Assembly: GCA_052246725.1 (NCBI GenBank)
Contig: JBQQCL010000005.1
Source: Pseudalkalibacillus sp052246725
Lineage (GTDB): Bacteria > Bacillota > Bacilli > Bacillales > Fictibacillaceae
Strand: one strand, 5' to 3'
DNA: 64,000 nucleotides
In this document: piece by piece, positions 35,197-42,278 of the stretch
Position numbering within the stretch: position 1 is the first letter of the stretch
Layout: the number at the start of each line of letters is the position of its first letter
Position numbers and translations under genes: made by a program
The notes under the pieces: generated by a model
The model's input: only the letters and a program-made list of their open reading frames with translations
What the model was told of the DNA's origin: nothing
The model's database searches: none

Positions 35197-36492
35197 TTAT
35201 CCAAAGAACATGTTATAAAGCTCACTTCCGCCTAAGTAAACGTACAGTAAAATAATCAGTCCAAAAATGATATTACTAACTTTACTATTTTGATAGATAC
35301 TGCTAACCTGTTCCGAATTTAACAAATACAGTAGAACGGCAGCAAGGACAGGCATGAAAATTGACCCTAGTACTCCATACATAAGCACAATTGCAACTGG
35401 TTGTTCAAATAAGAGCAAGAACATTGGCGGGAATGTAATCCATATAAGATAAGCGCGATATGCTGGATCTTTTTCAGTAATTGAATCATTTGTGAGTGAG
35501 GTTTTCTTTCCTTTTTTTCTTAATACTCTTATAAAATCGGCAAATAAATATGAAATACCGTGCCAGGGACCAAGAATGGAGGTGAAAACAGCTCCCCATA
35601 CCCCTATTAATAAAGCCCAGCGTGCAACACTTCCAAACCTCTCCTCATAAGCGTCGGCAAGACCAACAAGACCCTCGTTCCCATTAATCGTTGTCCCTGA
35701 TCCAAACAATAATTCTGCAGCAATGATCATCATGGCTATGGCGAACAACCCTGTAATTGTATATGCAACTGTTGAATCGATTTTCATAGTAGGTACCCAT
35801 TCTTTACCTCTCCACCCTTTTGCATTAAGCCAATATGAGTAGCTTGTAATGGTAATAGAGCCACCTACTCCGCCTAAAATTCCTAAAATTTGAAAGAATG
35901 ATCCTTCCGGTACCGAAGGAGCTATACTATAGTCAACACTGCCAGAATTAGCGATAATAATAATTGCAGAACCAATGATTGTAATGAACATGATTCCTAT
36001 CAATACCATCATGAAACGTTCTAATAACTGGTACCTTCCAAACCATACCAATAGGAAACCAGCTACACCTGAACTAATAGCCCAAAGTGAAAAAGGTGTT
36101 CCAGGAAACATAGCCGTCATGATTAGTGCAAATGTACCTGTTATTGCAGCACCGTATATGATTCCAAATATTATCGTATAGGCTCCTAAATAGGTAGTTG
36201 CCCACCATCCCAATGAGTGCCATCCTTCTAAAATCGTTTTTCCTGAAGCTAAATACCAACGCCCGATACCCTCGGTTAAGAAAAATTTGATTAAGGCACC
36301 AGCAATGATAACCCATAACAACGTCAAACCGAAATTAGCGCCTGCAATCGTTGCCATAACAAAATCGCCTGCTCCTACACCAGTAGCAGCAACTACAATG
36401 CCGGGGCCTATCAACTTCAATTTTGATCTGGTGGTAGTTGGTGCAGTCACTGAATACGATTCATCATAATTCTTTTCGATTTTCTGTTCCAT
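35197..36492 (-). CDS. Nramp family protein lacking the canonical metal-binding motifs
   Basis: This 431-residue protein with about 11 helices is homologous to Nramp metal transporters. TM1 reads GPGIVVAATGVGAGDFVMAT where canonical Nramp has DPGN, and TM6 reads SITITSYSYWLN where MPH is expected. Loss of these Mn/Fe ligands is known in Nramp-related magnesium transporters and in YcsG-like proteins, so the substrate is not clear. I start at ATG 36492, 8 bases after AAAGGAGTG. Its position near a YciI-like gene gives no clue. Confidence 0.82.
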   Translation of the reverse strand: MEQKIEKNYDESYSVTAPTTTRSKLKLIGPGIVVAATGVGAGDFVMATIAGANFGLTLLWVIIAGALIKFFLTEGIGRWYLASGKTILEGWHSLGWWATTYLGAYTIIFGIIYGAAITGTFALIMTAMFPGTPFSLWAISSGVAGFLLVWFGRYQLLERFMMVLIGIMFITIIGSAIIIIANSGSVDYSIAPSVPEGSFFQILGILGGVGGSITITSYSYWLNAKGWRGKEWVPTMKIDSTVAYTITGLFAIAMMIIAAELLFGSGTTINGNEGLVGLADAYEERFGSVARWALLIGVWGAVFTSILGPWHGISYLFADFIRVLRKKGKKTSLTNDSITEKDPAYRAYLIWITFPPMFLLLFEQPVAIVLMYGVLGSIFMPVLAAVLLYLLNSEQVSSIYQNSKVSNIIFGLIILLYVYLGGSELYNMFFG

Positions 36493-36523
36493 TGCTTCAC
36501 ACTCCTTTTTTGAAAAACCTGAG

Positions 36524-36691
36524 TTAATTTGTACCTTCAATGATTTCCTGAAAGTCTGTAACCTTAAGTCTTAAAGCACCATTTTTGTTCATAATTTTCT
36601 GATAATAATCCATTCGACTTCTTTCAACAAATCCCTCTGCTACAAAGGTTTTAAAAATAGCAGAGGAAGCGTGACCATAGTAATGATTAAT
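36524..36691 (-). pseudogene. Possible C-terminal remnant of a gene upstream of the Nramp gene
   Basis: A coding-like frame of 55 codons reads INHYYGHASSAIFKTFVAEG, continues FVERSRMDYYQKIM and ends at a TAA 31 bases before the Nramp start. It has no start codon with an SD and is closed upstream by TAG at 36692. It overlaps a 9-bp inverted repeat CCTCTGCTA/TAGCAGAGG (36632-36666). I do not recognise the family. Confidence 0.3.
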
Positions 36692-36799
36692 CTAAATAAA
36701 GTTACAAACCGAAAGAATGATTTATTGAATATTCATAAATCCCCGGACTACAAAGTTTTTGTAGAGTATACGAGCGGTCCCGGCTAACTAAGTATATTA

Positions 36800-36834
36800 A
36801 AAAAGCAAGCGGTGGCGATCCCCGCTTGCTTTTT
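36800..36834. terminator. Bidirectional terminator at the end of the yrzI cluster
   Basis: AAAAAGCAAGCGG (36800-36812) pairs with CCGCTTGCTTTTT (36822-36834). It begins 4 bases after the last yrzI-like stop codon on the minus strand. Confidence 0.9.
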
Positions 36835-36837
36835 CGA

Positions 36838-36988
36838 TTACATCATATTAATATATTGTGCTGATTTATCATGGGCAGCATCCATCAAAGACTGGACGCG
36901 TGCATTGTGTTCGATCATATGTGTATCAGTCTCATGATTCCGTACTTTTTTAATGATCGTTAAAATAAATAATTGAAATGGCATCATT
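36838..36988 (-). pseudogene. YrzI-like gene with a one-base frameshift
   Basis: From ATG 36988 the frame reads MMPFQLFIL and then meets a stop (NDH stop). Removing one A in the TTAAAC tract at about 36959-36964 restores a 49-residue product MMPFQLFILTIIKKVRNHET, ending QYINMM, parallel to the intact copy at 37099. The SD GGAGGG is 7 bases upstream. The length of 151 bases against 150 in the paralogue confirms an insertion. Either the gene is broken or the sequence has an error. Confidence 0.7.
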
Positions 36989-37019
36989 TCGTATCCCTCC
37001 TATCCTTGCGAAATTCCTT

Positions 37020-37076
37020 TCAGGTCGTATCTTTCTCCGTAACTATCCAATCAAGAAAAACCTTGCTTCTTATCAT
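37020..37076 (-). CDS. 18-residue micro-ORF in the yrzI cluster
   Basis: The frame reads MIRSKVFLDWIVTEKDTT and stop. AAGGAGG lies exactly 9 bases before the ATG, the same spacing as the other micro-ORFs here. In B. subtilis the yrzI operon contains a short ORF (S1025) that the ribosome-dependent nuclease Rae1 cleaves between glutamate and lysine codons; this ORF has GAG-AAA at codons 14-15. Orthology is an inference. Confidence 0.6.
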   Translation of the reverse strand: MIRSKVFLDWIVTEKDTT

Positions 37077-37098
37077 TGTCTTCAACCTCCTTATTTTT

Positions 37099-37248
37099 TT
37101 ACATCATGGAAATGTAATAGAACGCTTTCTCACGCATTTGCTCATACAAATCTTCATTATGCTTCTTTTTGTTGAATTCTTCATATGTCATTTCAAATTT
37201 CAATGTTTTTTGTACGATTGTCAATAAAAATAAATGGATCGGCATCAT
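37099..37248 (-). CDS. yrzI: YrzI family small protein
   Basis: The 49-residue product MMPIHLFLLTIVQKTLKFEM continues TYEEFNKKKHNEDLYEQMREK and ends ISMM. It fits the Bac_small_yrzI family: a short hydrophobic start with LTI and a charged helix. An AAAGGAGGG SD precedes the ATG pair. Its function is unknown; in B. subtilis yrzI lies near yrhC as here. A frameshifted paralogue follows at 36838. Confidence 0.78.
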   Translation of the reverse strand: MMPIHLFLLTIVQKTLKFEMTYEEFNKKKHNEDLYEQMREKAFYYISMM

Positions 37249-37272
37249 AGCGGATTCCCTCCTTTCTATGAT

Positions 37273-37332
37273 TTACTTCAGGGTCACACCCCGCTTGAGC
37301 CAATAATTTCTTTCTGCTTTTTCATTCCACAT
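37273..37332 (-). CDS. 19-residue micro-ORF upstream of yrzI
   Basis: The frame reads MWNEKAERNYWLKRGVTLK and stop. AAAGGAGG lies 9 bases before the ATG. It is hydrophilic and basic. It contains GAA-AAA (Glu-Lys) at codons 4-5. It is the first ORF after the tandem terminator hairpins and 24 bases before yrzI. Confidence 0.55.
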   Translation of the reverse strand: MWNEKAERNYWLKRGVTLK

Positions 37333-37362
37333 TCCATTCAGCCTCCTTTCATTTACTCCATC

Positions 37363-37392
37363 AAAAAACACCACAGGAATAACTCCCTGTGG
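37363..37392 (-). terminator. Terminator hairpin T2 in the yrzI leader
   Basis: On the minus strand CCACAGG pairs with CCTGTGG around an 8-base loop and is followed by TGTTTTTTG. It lies before the 19-residue micro-ORF, so it must be read through or regulated for the cluster to be expressed. Confidence 0.75.
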
Positions 37393-37434
37393 CGCAATGA
37401 CATTTAGACATTCTTCTCCCGTCTAAAGGCATAG

Positions 37435-37464
37435 AAAAGCCACAGGCAGTCGTCGACCTGTGGC
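37435..37464 (-). terminator. Terminator hairpin T1 in the yrzI leader
   Basis: On the minus strand GCCACAGG pairs with CCTGTGGC and is followed by TTTTCT. The stem sequence is the same as T2, so arms of T1 and T2 can pair alternatively. A third stem TTTAGAC/GTCTAAA (37403-37427) lies between. Confidence 0.75.
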
Positions 37465-37493
37465 GTTATTAACGTGTTTGAATAACGGTTAAA

Positions 37494-37565
37494 TTACGCT
37501 TGTTTCACCGGTCGAACTATTTGACTATTCAATTGAGTCGCTTTTCCAGTTACGTATAAAATCAT
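37494..37565 (-). CDS. 23-residue leader peptide of the yrzI cluster
   Basis: The frame reads MILYVTGKATQLNSQIVRPV then KQA and stop. AAAGGAGG is 9 bases before the ATG, and the ATG is about 35 bases after a likely transcription start. The stop is 30 bases before terminator T1. Position and size suggest a regulatory leader peptide, but an independent small protein is possible. Confidence 0.6.
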   Translation of the reverse strand: MILYVTGKATQLNSQIVRPVKQA

Positions 37566-37606
37566 TTTGTTCGACCTCCTTTGGTAATTTTTAACCTGCA
37601 GAGTAA

Positions 37607-37635
37607 ATTATATCCACTTTGTTGCAAAAAGTAAA
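37607..37635 (-). promoter_or_regulatory. Sigma-A promoter of the yrzI micro-ORF cluster
   Basis: On the minus strand TTTACT (37635-37630) and a perfect TATAAT (37612-37607) are separated by 17 bases, just upstream of the 23-residue leader ORF. Confidence 0.75.
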
Positions 37636-37662
37636 CCTCTTTTTTTATATTTATTTGATTTT

Positions 37663-38316
37663 TTAAAAAAATGGGTTTTTCCACTGCATCAACACCCCAT
37701 AATTCCCCGATTCAGGATCGTCCAAATAATTTGGCATAAGCTTTACAGGTGTACGACCAGCTTTCATCAAAAACGATACGACAGGGTCTTTGGATTCGCC
37801 CCGGATGACCCGATCTAAATAAACTTGTGGATCCATTTGATCTTTCACTTTATCAAAACCAGGCATACGACTTCCACCAAGTACGGATTCAAGCTTTAAT
37901 TCAACAACAAGATGATAGAGTGCTTGCATAAGCAATTTTCCTAAGCCTGTTTTCCGGTACCTAGGGCGGACACTGATATCAACAACATATAATGCATTTC
38001 CTGTCGGGGCGTGTGTACCAATTGAGCCGTTATCCGTTATCTCTTCCCAGGTATGAGCCTCACCATGATTATTCACGATTAACGTTGTGATTGATCCGGC
38101 AAGTTCACCATCTACTTCAGCACAAATCGCACCGTCCGGAAAAAGTCGAACATGGTTTTCGAGCTGCTCCTTCGTCCACCAAAGATCAGAAGGGAACGGC
38201 GGCGGAAAGCATTCCTTTTGGATATCTATGAGCTGTTCGAAGTCAGAATCAGTGTAATTACGGATTGTTGTTTTAAATGGTTTGTCATTCTGGAAAAGAT
38301 ACTGAGTGAAAAACAT
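37663..38316 (-). CDS. GNAT family N-acetyltransferase
   Basis: The 217-residue protein has a GNAT fold: TIRNYTDSDFEQLIDIQKEC at the start, YVVDISVRPRYRKTGLGKLL with the acetyl-CoA-binding RxxGxG-like loop near residue 117, and a long C-terminal extension with YLDDPESGNYGVLMQW. The substrate is unknown. AAAGGAG precedes the ATG, with longer than usual spacing. It precedes the yrzI promoter on the same strand. Confidence 0.82.
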   Translation of the reverse strand: MFFTQYLFQNDKPFKTTIRNYTDSDFEQLIDIQKECFPPPFPSDLWWTKEQLENHVRLFPDGAICAEVDGELAGSITTLIVNNHGEAHTWEEITDNGSIGTHAPTGNALYVVDISVRPRYRKTGLGKLLMQALYHLVVELKLESVLGGSRMPGFDKVKDQMDPQVYLDRVIRGESKDPVVSFLMKAGRTPVKLMPNYLDDPESGNYGVLMQWKNPFF

Positions 38317-38447
38317 AGGCGGTTGTGTCTCCTTTTTACGTATTTACCTCTTTTATTTAGTTTTTCAAGTTTGAAATCCTGCTATTTGAATGATTTTCAT
38401 CTTCTTTTCGGCGTTTGCATTACAAAAAAAAACGCCGGCAGTGCCAA

Positions 38448-38541
38448 TAACTACAAAAATTCGTGATTTTTTTCAAAAACTTGATTTTAACTACAAAAAC
38501 AAAGAATTAACGACAAAAATGCCTCCATAAACTACAAAAAT
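38448..38541. repeat. 20-bp periodic array (TAACTACAAAAA)
   Basis: TAACTACAAAAA occurs at 38448 and 38488, TAACGACAAAAA at 38508 and TAAACTACAAAAA at 38528. The copies are 20 bases apart with one degenerate position at about 38468. It fills most of the gap 38317-38575, which has no gene. Confidence 0.75.
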
Positions 38542-38575
38542 AAAAAAGAAAGGACAGTCGTTGTCCTTTCCGTAT

Positions 38576-38812
38576 CTATGATTTTTCGTTCAGTTGTTTC
38601 TTCCATTGCGAAATTTTACGATAAAATACTAATGCGATTCCAATTGAGAGATAGCTTGTCCCCAATAAGATGAGTTGGTGCAAGGTTTGTTTACCTTCAA
38701 AAGGAATAATGCTTCCAATATATAAAAATACACTCAACGATAGGAGTACAAAGCTGAAACGTTTGAAATCTGCAATTTTATCTTTCGTGTCTTTGACCAT
38801 TTCCTTTGACAA
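38576..38812 (-). CDS. yrhC: YrhC family membrane protein
   Basis: The 78-residue protein has two transmembrane helices (FVLLSLSVFLYIGSII and LILLGTSYLSIGIALVFY) between basic ends, like B. subtilis YrhC, which lies at the end of the mtnN-mccA-mccB operon. I start at TTG 38812, 8 bases after AAAGGGG; a GTG at 38821 lies inside that SD region. Function is unknown. Confidence 0.85.
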   Translation of the reverse strand: MSKEMVKDTKDKIADFKRFSFVLLSLSVFLYIGSIIPFEGKQTLHQLILLGTSYLSIGIALVFYRKISQWKKQLNEKS

Positions 38813-39032
38813 TACTCCCACCCCTTTACTGCTATCATCGTAACATGCTTCAGATCGTAGAGTAAGAGATTATCAGACAATTCCTGAAGTTACCAGATTA
38901 TCAGTATGGATTCCGTGGTATATGTATTCGTTTGGTTTATCGCTACTCATAAAGCAAGAAGGACCCACCGGCATCGATTCCAATTGCCATAAGCGGACCC
39001 TTCAATTTTTCAACTGAACTGGTGCAAATCGC

Positions 39033-40169
39033 TCAGCTTTCTAACGCTTGTTTAAGGTCTTCGATCAAGTCTTCTGCATCTTCAATTCCGACTGATATCC
39101 GTAACAACCCATCAGTGATTCCAAGTTCATCACGACGGTCCTTCGGAATGGACGCATGTGTCATTCGTGCAGGAGCAGAAATCAAGCTTTCAACCGCTCC
39201 AAGACTTTCTGCAAGTGTGAAGTATCGCGTTTTGCCCAAGACCTGGTCAGCCCTTTCCTGGCTACCAACATCAAACGAGATCATGCCGCCGAAACCGCCT
39301 GCCTGGCGTTTCGATAATTCATGTCCTGGATGTGACGGTAAACCAGGATAGAAGATTTTTTCTACAGCAGGATGCTTCTCCAGGAATTCCGCAATTTTCT
39401 TCGTATTGCTCTCGGTCGCTTCCATACGGAGACCGAGTGTTTTGATCCCCCGAATCAACAGCCATGAATCCTGTGGTCCGAGTACTGCTCCAGCAGAGTT
39501 CTGGATGAAGTGCAGCTCTTCAGCTAATTCTTTTGAGTTCACTACAGCAAGACCTGCGACAACATCACTATGTCCGCCGATATATTTCGTCGCACTGTGC
39601 AAAACGATATCTGCACCGTGATTAATTGGTGTCTGCCAGTATGGGGTGTTGAATGTATTATCGACAATCAGTAACAGGCCATGCTTTTTTGCAATCTTGG
39701 AAGCTCCAGCAATATCCGTCACTTTCAACAATGGATTTGTCGGCGTTTCAACATATACAGCTTTCGTATTGTCTTTTATCGCCGCTTCGATATTATCAAG
39801 GTTGCTCGTGTCTACGAATGTCGATTCCAAACCAAGACGGTTCAACACCTTCGAAACAAGACGATATGTTCCACCATAGACGTCATCGGTAAAAACAACA
39901 TGGTCTCCAGTATTGAACATCATCATGATCGAATTAATCGCAGCCATTCCTGAGCCGAATGCGAATCCAGCTTCCCCTTCTTCTAAATCCTTGATCAATT
40001 CTTCTAATGCATAACGCGTCGGGTTTCCTGTACGTGAGTATTCGTATCCTTTGAAGTTCCCGACACTTTCCTGTTTATACGTACTCACCTGATAAATCGG
40101 AGTGGAAACGGCACCTGTATGCTCGTCACCGAAAATACCAGCATGGATCATTTTCGTTTTCGGCTTCAT
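39033..40169 (-). CDS. mccB: Cystathionine gamma-lyase / homocysteine gamma-lyase
   Basis: MccB cleaves cystathionine to cysteine, 2-oxobutyrate and ammonia in reverse transsulfuration. The 378-residue PLP enzyme has YEYSRTGNPTRYALE near residue 43, GSGMAAI near residue 73, and the PLP lysine in LHSATKYIGGHSDVVAGL near residue 195. The ATG abuts the mccA stop codon, behind AAGGAGG. The length matches B. subtilis MccB. Confidence 0.96.
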   Translation of the reverse strand: MKPKTKMIHAGIFGDEHTGAVSTPIYQVSTYKQESVGNFKGYEYSRTGNPTRYALEELIKDLEEGEAGFAFGSGMAAINSIMMMFNTGDHVVFTDDVYGGTYRLVSKVLNRLGLESTFVDTSNLDNIEAAIKDNTKAVYVETPTNPLLKVTDIAGASKIAKKHGLLLIVDNTFNTPYWQTPINHGADIVLHSATKYIGGHSDVVAGLAVVNSKELAEELHFIQNSAGAVLGPQDSWLLIRGIKTLGLRMEATESNTKKIAEFLEKHPAVEKIFYPGLPSHPGHELSKRQAGGFGGMISFDVGSQERADQVLGKTRYFTLAESLGAVESLISAPARMTHASIPKDRRDELGITDGLLRISVGIEDAEDLIEDLKQALES

Positions 40170-41093
40170 TTATATGCCTCCTTGGTAAATCTTTTTACTT
40201 AAGTAACGCTCACTGCTGTCTGGAAAGACAGTAACGATATTACTGCCAGGCTTTGCTTGTTCGGCTTCGATCATTGCTGCATGTAAAACAGCTCCAGATG
40301 AACTTCCGACAAGGAGTCCTTCCTTCAAGGCTAACTCTTTTACCCGGTTAAAAGCCTCCACATCTTCAATTGTATGGATTGCATCGAAATAACTTGTATC
40401 CATATAATCCGGGAGGAATTCCATGCCGATTCCTTCAGCCTTGTGCGGCCCCGGCTCCCCTCCGTTCAAGATCGATCCCTCTGGTTCAACAATGACCGTT
40501 TTGATGTCTTTGCGTTGTTCTTTCAAATATCGGGCTGTGCCCATGAAAGTACCACCAGTTCCTGCTCCAGCGAGGAATACGTCGACTTTTCCATCAAGCG
40601 CTTCCCAGATCTCAGGCCCTAGTGTTTTATAATACGTATTCGGGTTTGCTGGATTTGCAAATTGAGCAGGATAGTAGGCGTTCTCGATTTCCTTTTCAAG
40701 CTCCTTCGCCTTTTCGATTGCACCACGCATTCCCTTTTCAGTTTCTGTATTGACAATCTTGGCACCCAACGCCCGCATTAATTCCTGCTTTTCAACACTG
40801 AATTTTTCAGGAACGACGAATATCACTTCGATTCCCTTGTTCACAGCCGCCAGGGCGAGGCCGATACCAGTATTTCCGGCAGTAGGCTCGATCACCGTCC
40901 CGCCTTGCTTGAGTTTTCCGCTGATGAAAGCTTCCTCAAGTAGTTCTTTTCCAAGTCGATCTTTGATGCTTCCACCTGGATTGTAAAGCTCAAGTTTAGC
41001 GAAAAGCCGTACACCGTTGGGAAGATTGAAATTGGCGATCTCCACCAGCGGCGTATGACCAATCAGCTCTTGAACGTTTTTAAAATACCTCAT
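40170..41093 (-). CDS. mccA: Cystathionine beta-synthase (O-acetylserine dependent)
   Basis: MccA condenses O-acetylserine and homocysteine to cystathionine. The 307-residue PLP protein has GGSIKDRLGKELL with the PLP lysine near residue 42, EPTAGNTGIGLAL near residue 67 and GAGTGGTFMGTARYL near residue 175. I start at ATG 41093, 10 bases after GAGAGG, giving MRYFKNVQELIGHTPLVEIA as in B. subtilis; the open frame upstream has no SD. Confidence 0.96.
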   Translation of the reverse strand: MRYFKNVQELIGHTPLVEIANFNLPNGVRLFAKLELYNPGGSIKDRLGKELLEEAFISGKLKQGGTVIEPTAGNTGIGLALAAVNKGIEVIFVVPEKFSVEKQELMRALGAKIVNTETEKGMRGAIEKAKELEKEIENAYYPAQFANPANPNTYYKTLGPEIWEALDGKVDVFLAGAGTGGTFMGTARYLKEQRKDIKTVIVEPEGSILNGGEPGPHKAEGIGMEFLPDYMDTSYFDAIHTIEDVEAFNRVKELALKEGLLVGSSSGAVLHAAMIEAEQAKPGSNIVTVFPDSSERYLSKKIYQGGI

Positions 41094-41098
41094 GCATG

Positions 41099-41569
41099 TT
41101 ATTCCTCTCCAAATACATCTTTCCATTCACTGCGTTTTTCTAGCATCTCCGTGGCGATTTCCTTTGCCCCTTCGAGGCTGTGGTTTGCAGCCCATCCACA
41201 TTGCACCTCGTTACATGCTGGAACTTCATCGGCATTTAGGACATCATTCAATGTCTTTTCAAGAACATCCATAATCTCCTCTTGATCTGAATGGTTCAAT
41301 ACAGAAAGGTAGAAGCCAGTCTGACAGCCCATCGGTCCGATATCGATGACACGATCATGATGGTTACGGATATTTTCCGCCATCAAATGTTCAAGGGAAT
41401 GAAGTCCTGGCATATCCATATGTGCTTTGTTCGGTTGCTTGAAACGGATATCATACTTTGAAATCTCGTCACCATGTTGACCTTTCGTAACTCCTACGAG
41501 ACGGACATACGGTGCACGTACTTTCGTATGATCGAGATTGAAACTTTCCACATTCATTTTTTTAGCCAT
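41099..41569 (-). CDS. luxS: S-ribosylhomocysteine lyase LuxS
   Basis: LuxS converts S-ribosylhomocysteine to homocysteine and the AI-2 precursor DPD. The 156-residue metalloenzyme has the HSLEH metal motif near residue 57, GPMGCQTGFYL with the catalytic cysteine near residue 83 and the third ligand in CNEVQCGWAANHSLEGA. The start overlaps mtnN by 8 bases. In B. subtilis luxS is a separate locus; here it is between mtnN and mccA, linking each step of S-adenosylhomocysteine recycling. Confidence 0.97.
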   Translation of the reverse strand: MAKKMNVESFNLDHTKVRAPYVRLVGVTKGQHGDEISKYDIRFKQPNKAHMDMPGLHSLEHLMAENIRNHHDRVIDIGPMGCQTGFYLSVLNHSDQEEIMDVLEKTLNDVLNADEVPACNEVQCGWAANHSLEGAKEIATEMLEKRSEWKDVFGEE

Positions 41570-42266
41570 GTTTCTTCAGCTCCTTTACCATTTTAAGAAT
41601 CAAATCTGCGGAATTTTTCGCCGCTACTTTCAAAAATTGATCGAATGACATCGGTGCATCTTTACCCGCGATATCCGATAAAGAACGAATCACGACAAAC
41701 GGGACTTTGAATTGATGACAAACCTGCGCGATTGCAGCAGCTTCCATTTCAGCTGCAAATAATTCAGGGAACTTTCCGCGGATGTCTTTTACCCGTGATG
41801 CATCGTTCATGAATGAATCACCGGATGCAATCAACCCTTTGACGATCTGCATCTCAGTAACATCCTTTGCACTTTCTTCTGCAATTTCCACAAGCAAAGG
41901 ATCAGGCATATAAAAAGCAGGCAATTGCGGGACTTGGCCGTACTCATAACCGAATGCCGTAACGTCTACATCATGGTGTCGTATTTCCGTTGAAATGACT
42001 ACGTCCCCCACATTCAAGTCAGGATTGAATCCCCCTGCAGAGCCCGTGTTGATCACATAATCAGGTTTATATAACTGATTCAATAACGTTGTTGCAATCG
42101 CTGCGTTCACTTTACCGATCCCTGACTTCAGCAAAATGATATCTTGATCGTTTAGTTTCCCTATAAAGAAGGTACACCCTGCAATCATTTCCGTTTTACA
42201 ATCCTCAATCAATTCTTGCATTAAAATAACTTCTTCGTCCATTGCTCCGATAATAGCGACTTTCAT
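41562..42266 (-). CDS. mtnN: 5'-methylthioadenosine/S-adenosylhomocysteine nucleosidase
   Basis: MtnN removes adenine from methylthioadenosine and S-adenosylhomocysteine. The 234 residues start MKVAIIGAMDEEVILMQELI and contain GIGKVNAAIATTLL, NTGSAGGF near residue 75, EMEAAAIAQVC near residue 172 and SLSDIAGKDAP. I start at ATG 42266, 8 bases after AAAGGA; GTG 42272 is too close to that SD. It provides the LuxS substrate encoded next. Confidence 0.96.
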   Translation of the reverse strand: MKVAIIGAMDEEVILMQELIEDCKTEMIAGCTFFIGKLNDQDIILLKSGIGKVNAAIATTLLNQLYKPDYVINTGSAGGFNPDLNVGDVVISTEIRHHDVDVTAFGYEYGQVPQLPAFYMPDPLLVEIAEESAKDVTEMQIVKGLIASGDSFMNDASRVKDIRGKFPELFAAEMEAAAIAQVCHQFKVPFVVIRSLSDIAGKDAPMSFDQFLKVAAKNSADLILKMVKELKKHG

Positions 42267-42278
42267 ATTCACATTCCT

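Noticed and set aside
36671..36787. Plus-strand 38-codon frame before the 36800 terminator
   Set aside because: The SD is poor and it lies antisense to a more protein-like remnant on the minus strand.
36955..36966. Classic -1 slippery heptamer T TTA AAC in the broken yrzI copy
   Set aside because: A -1 slip leads to the wrong frame; restoring the protein needs a +1 shift, so the match is coincidental.
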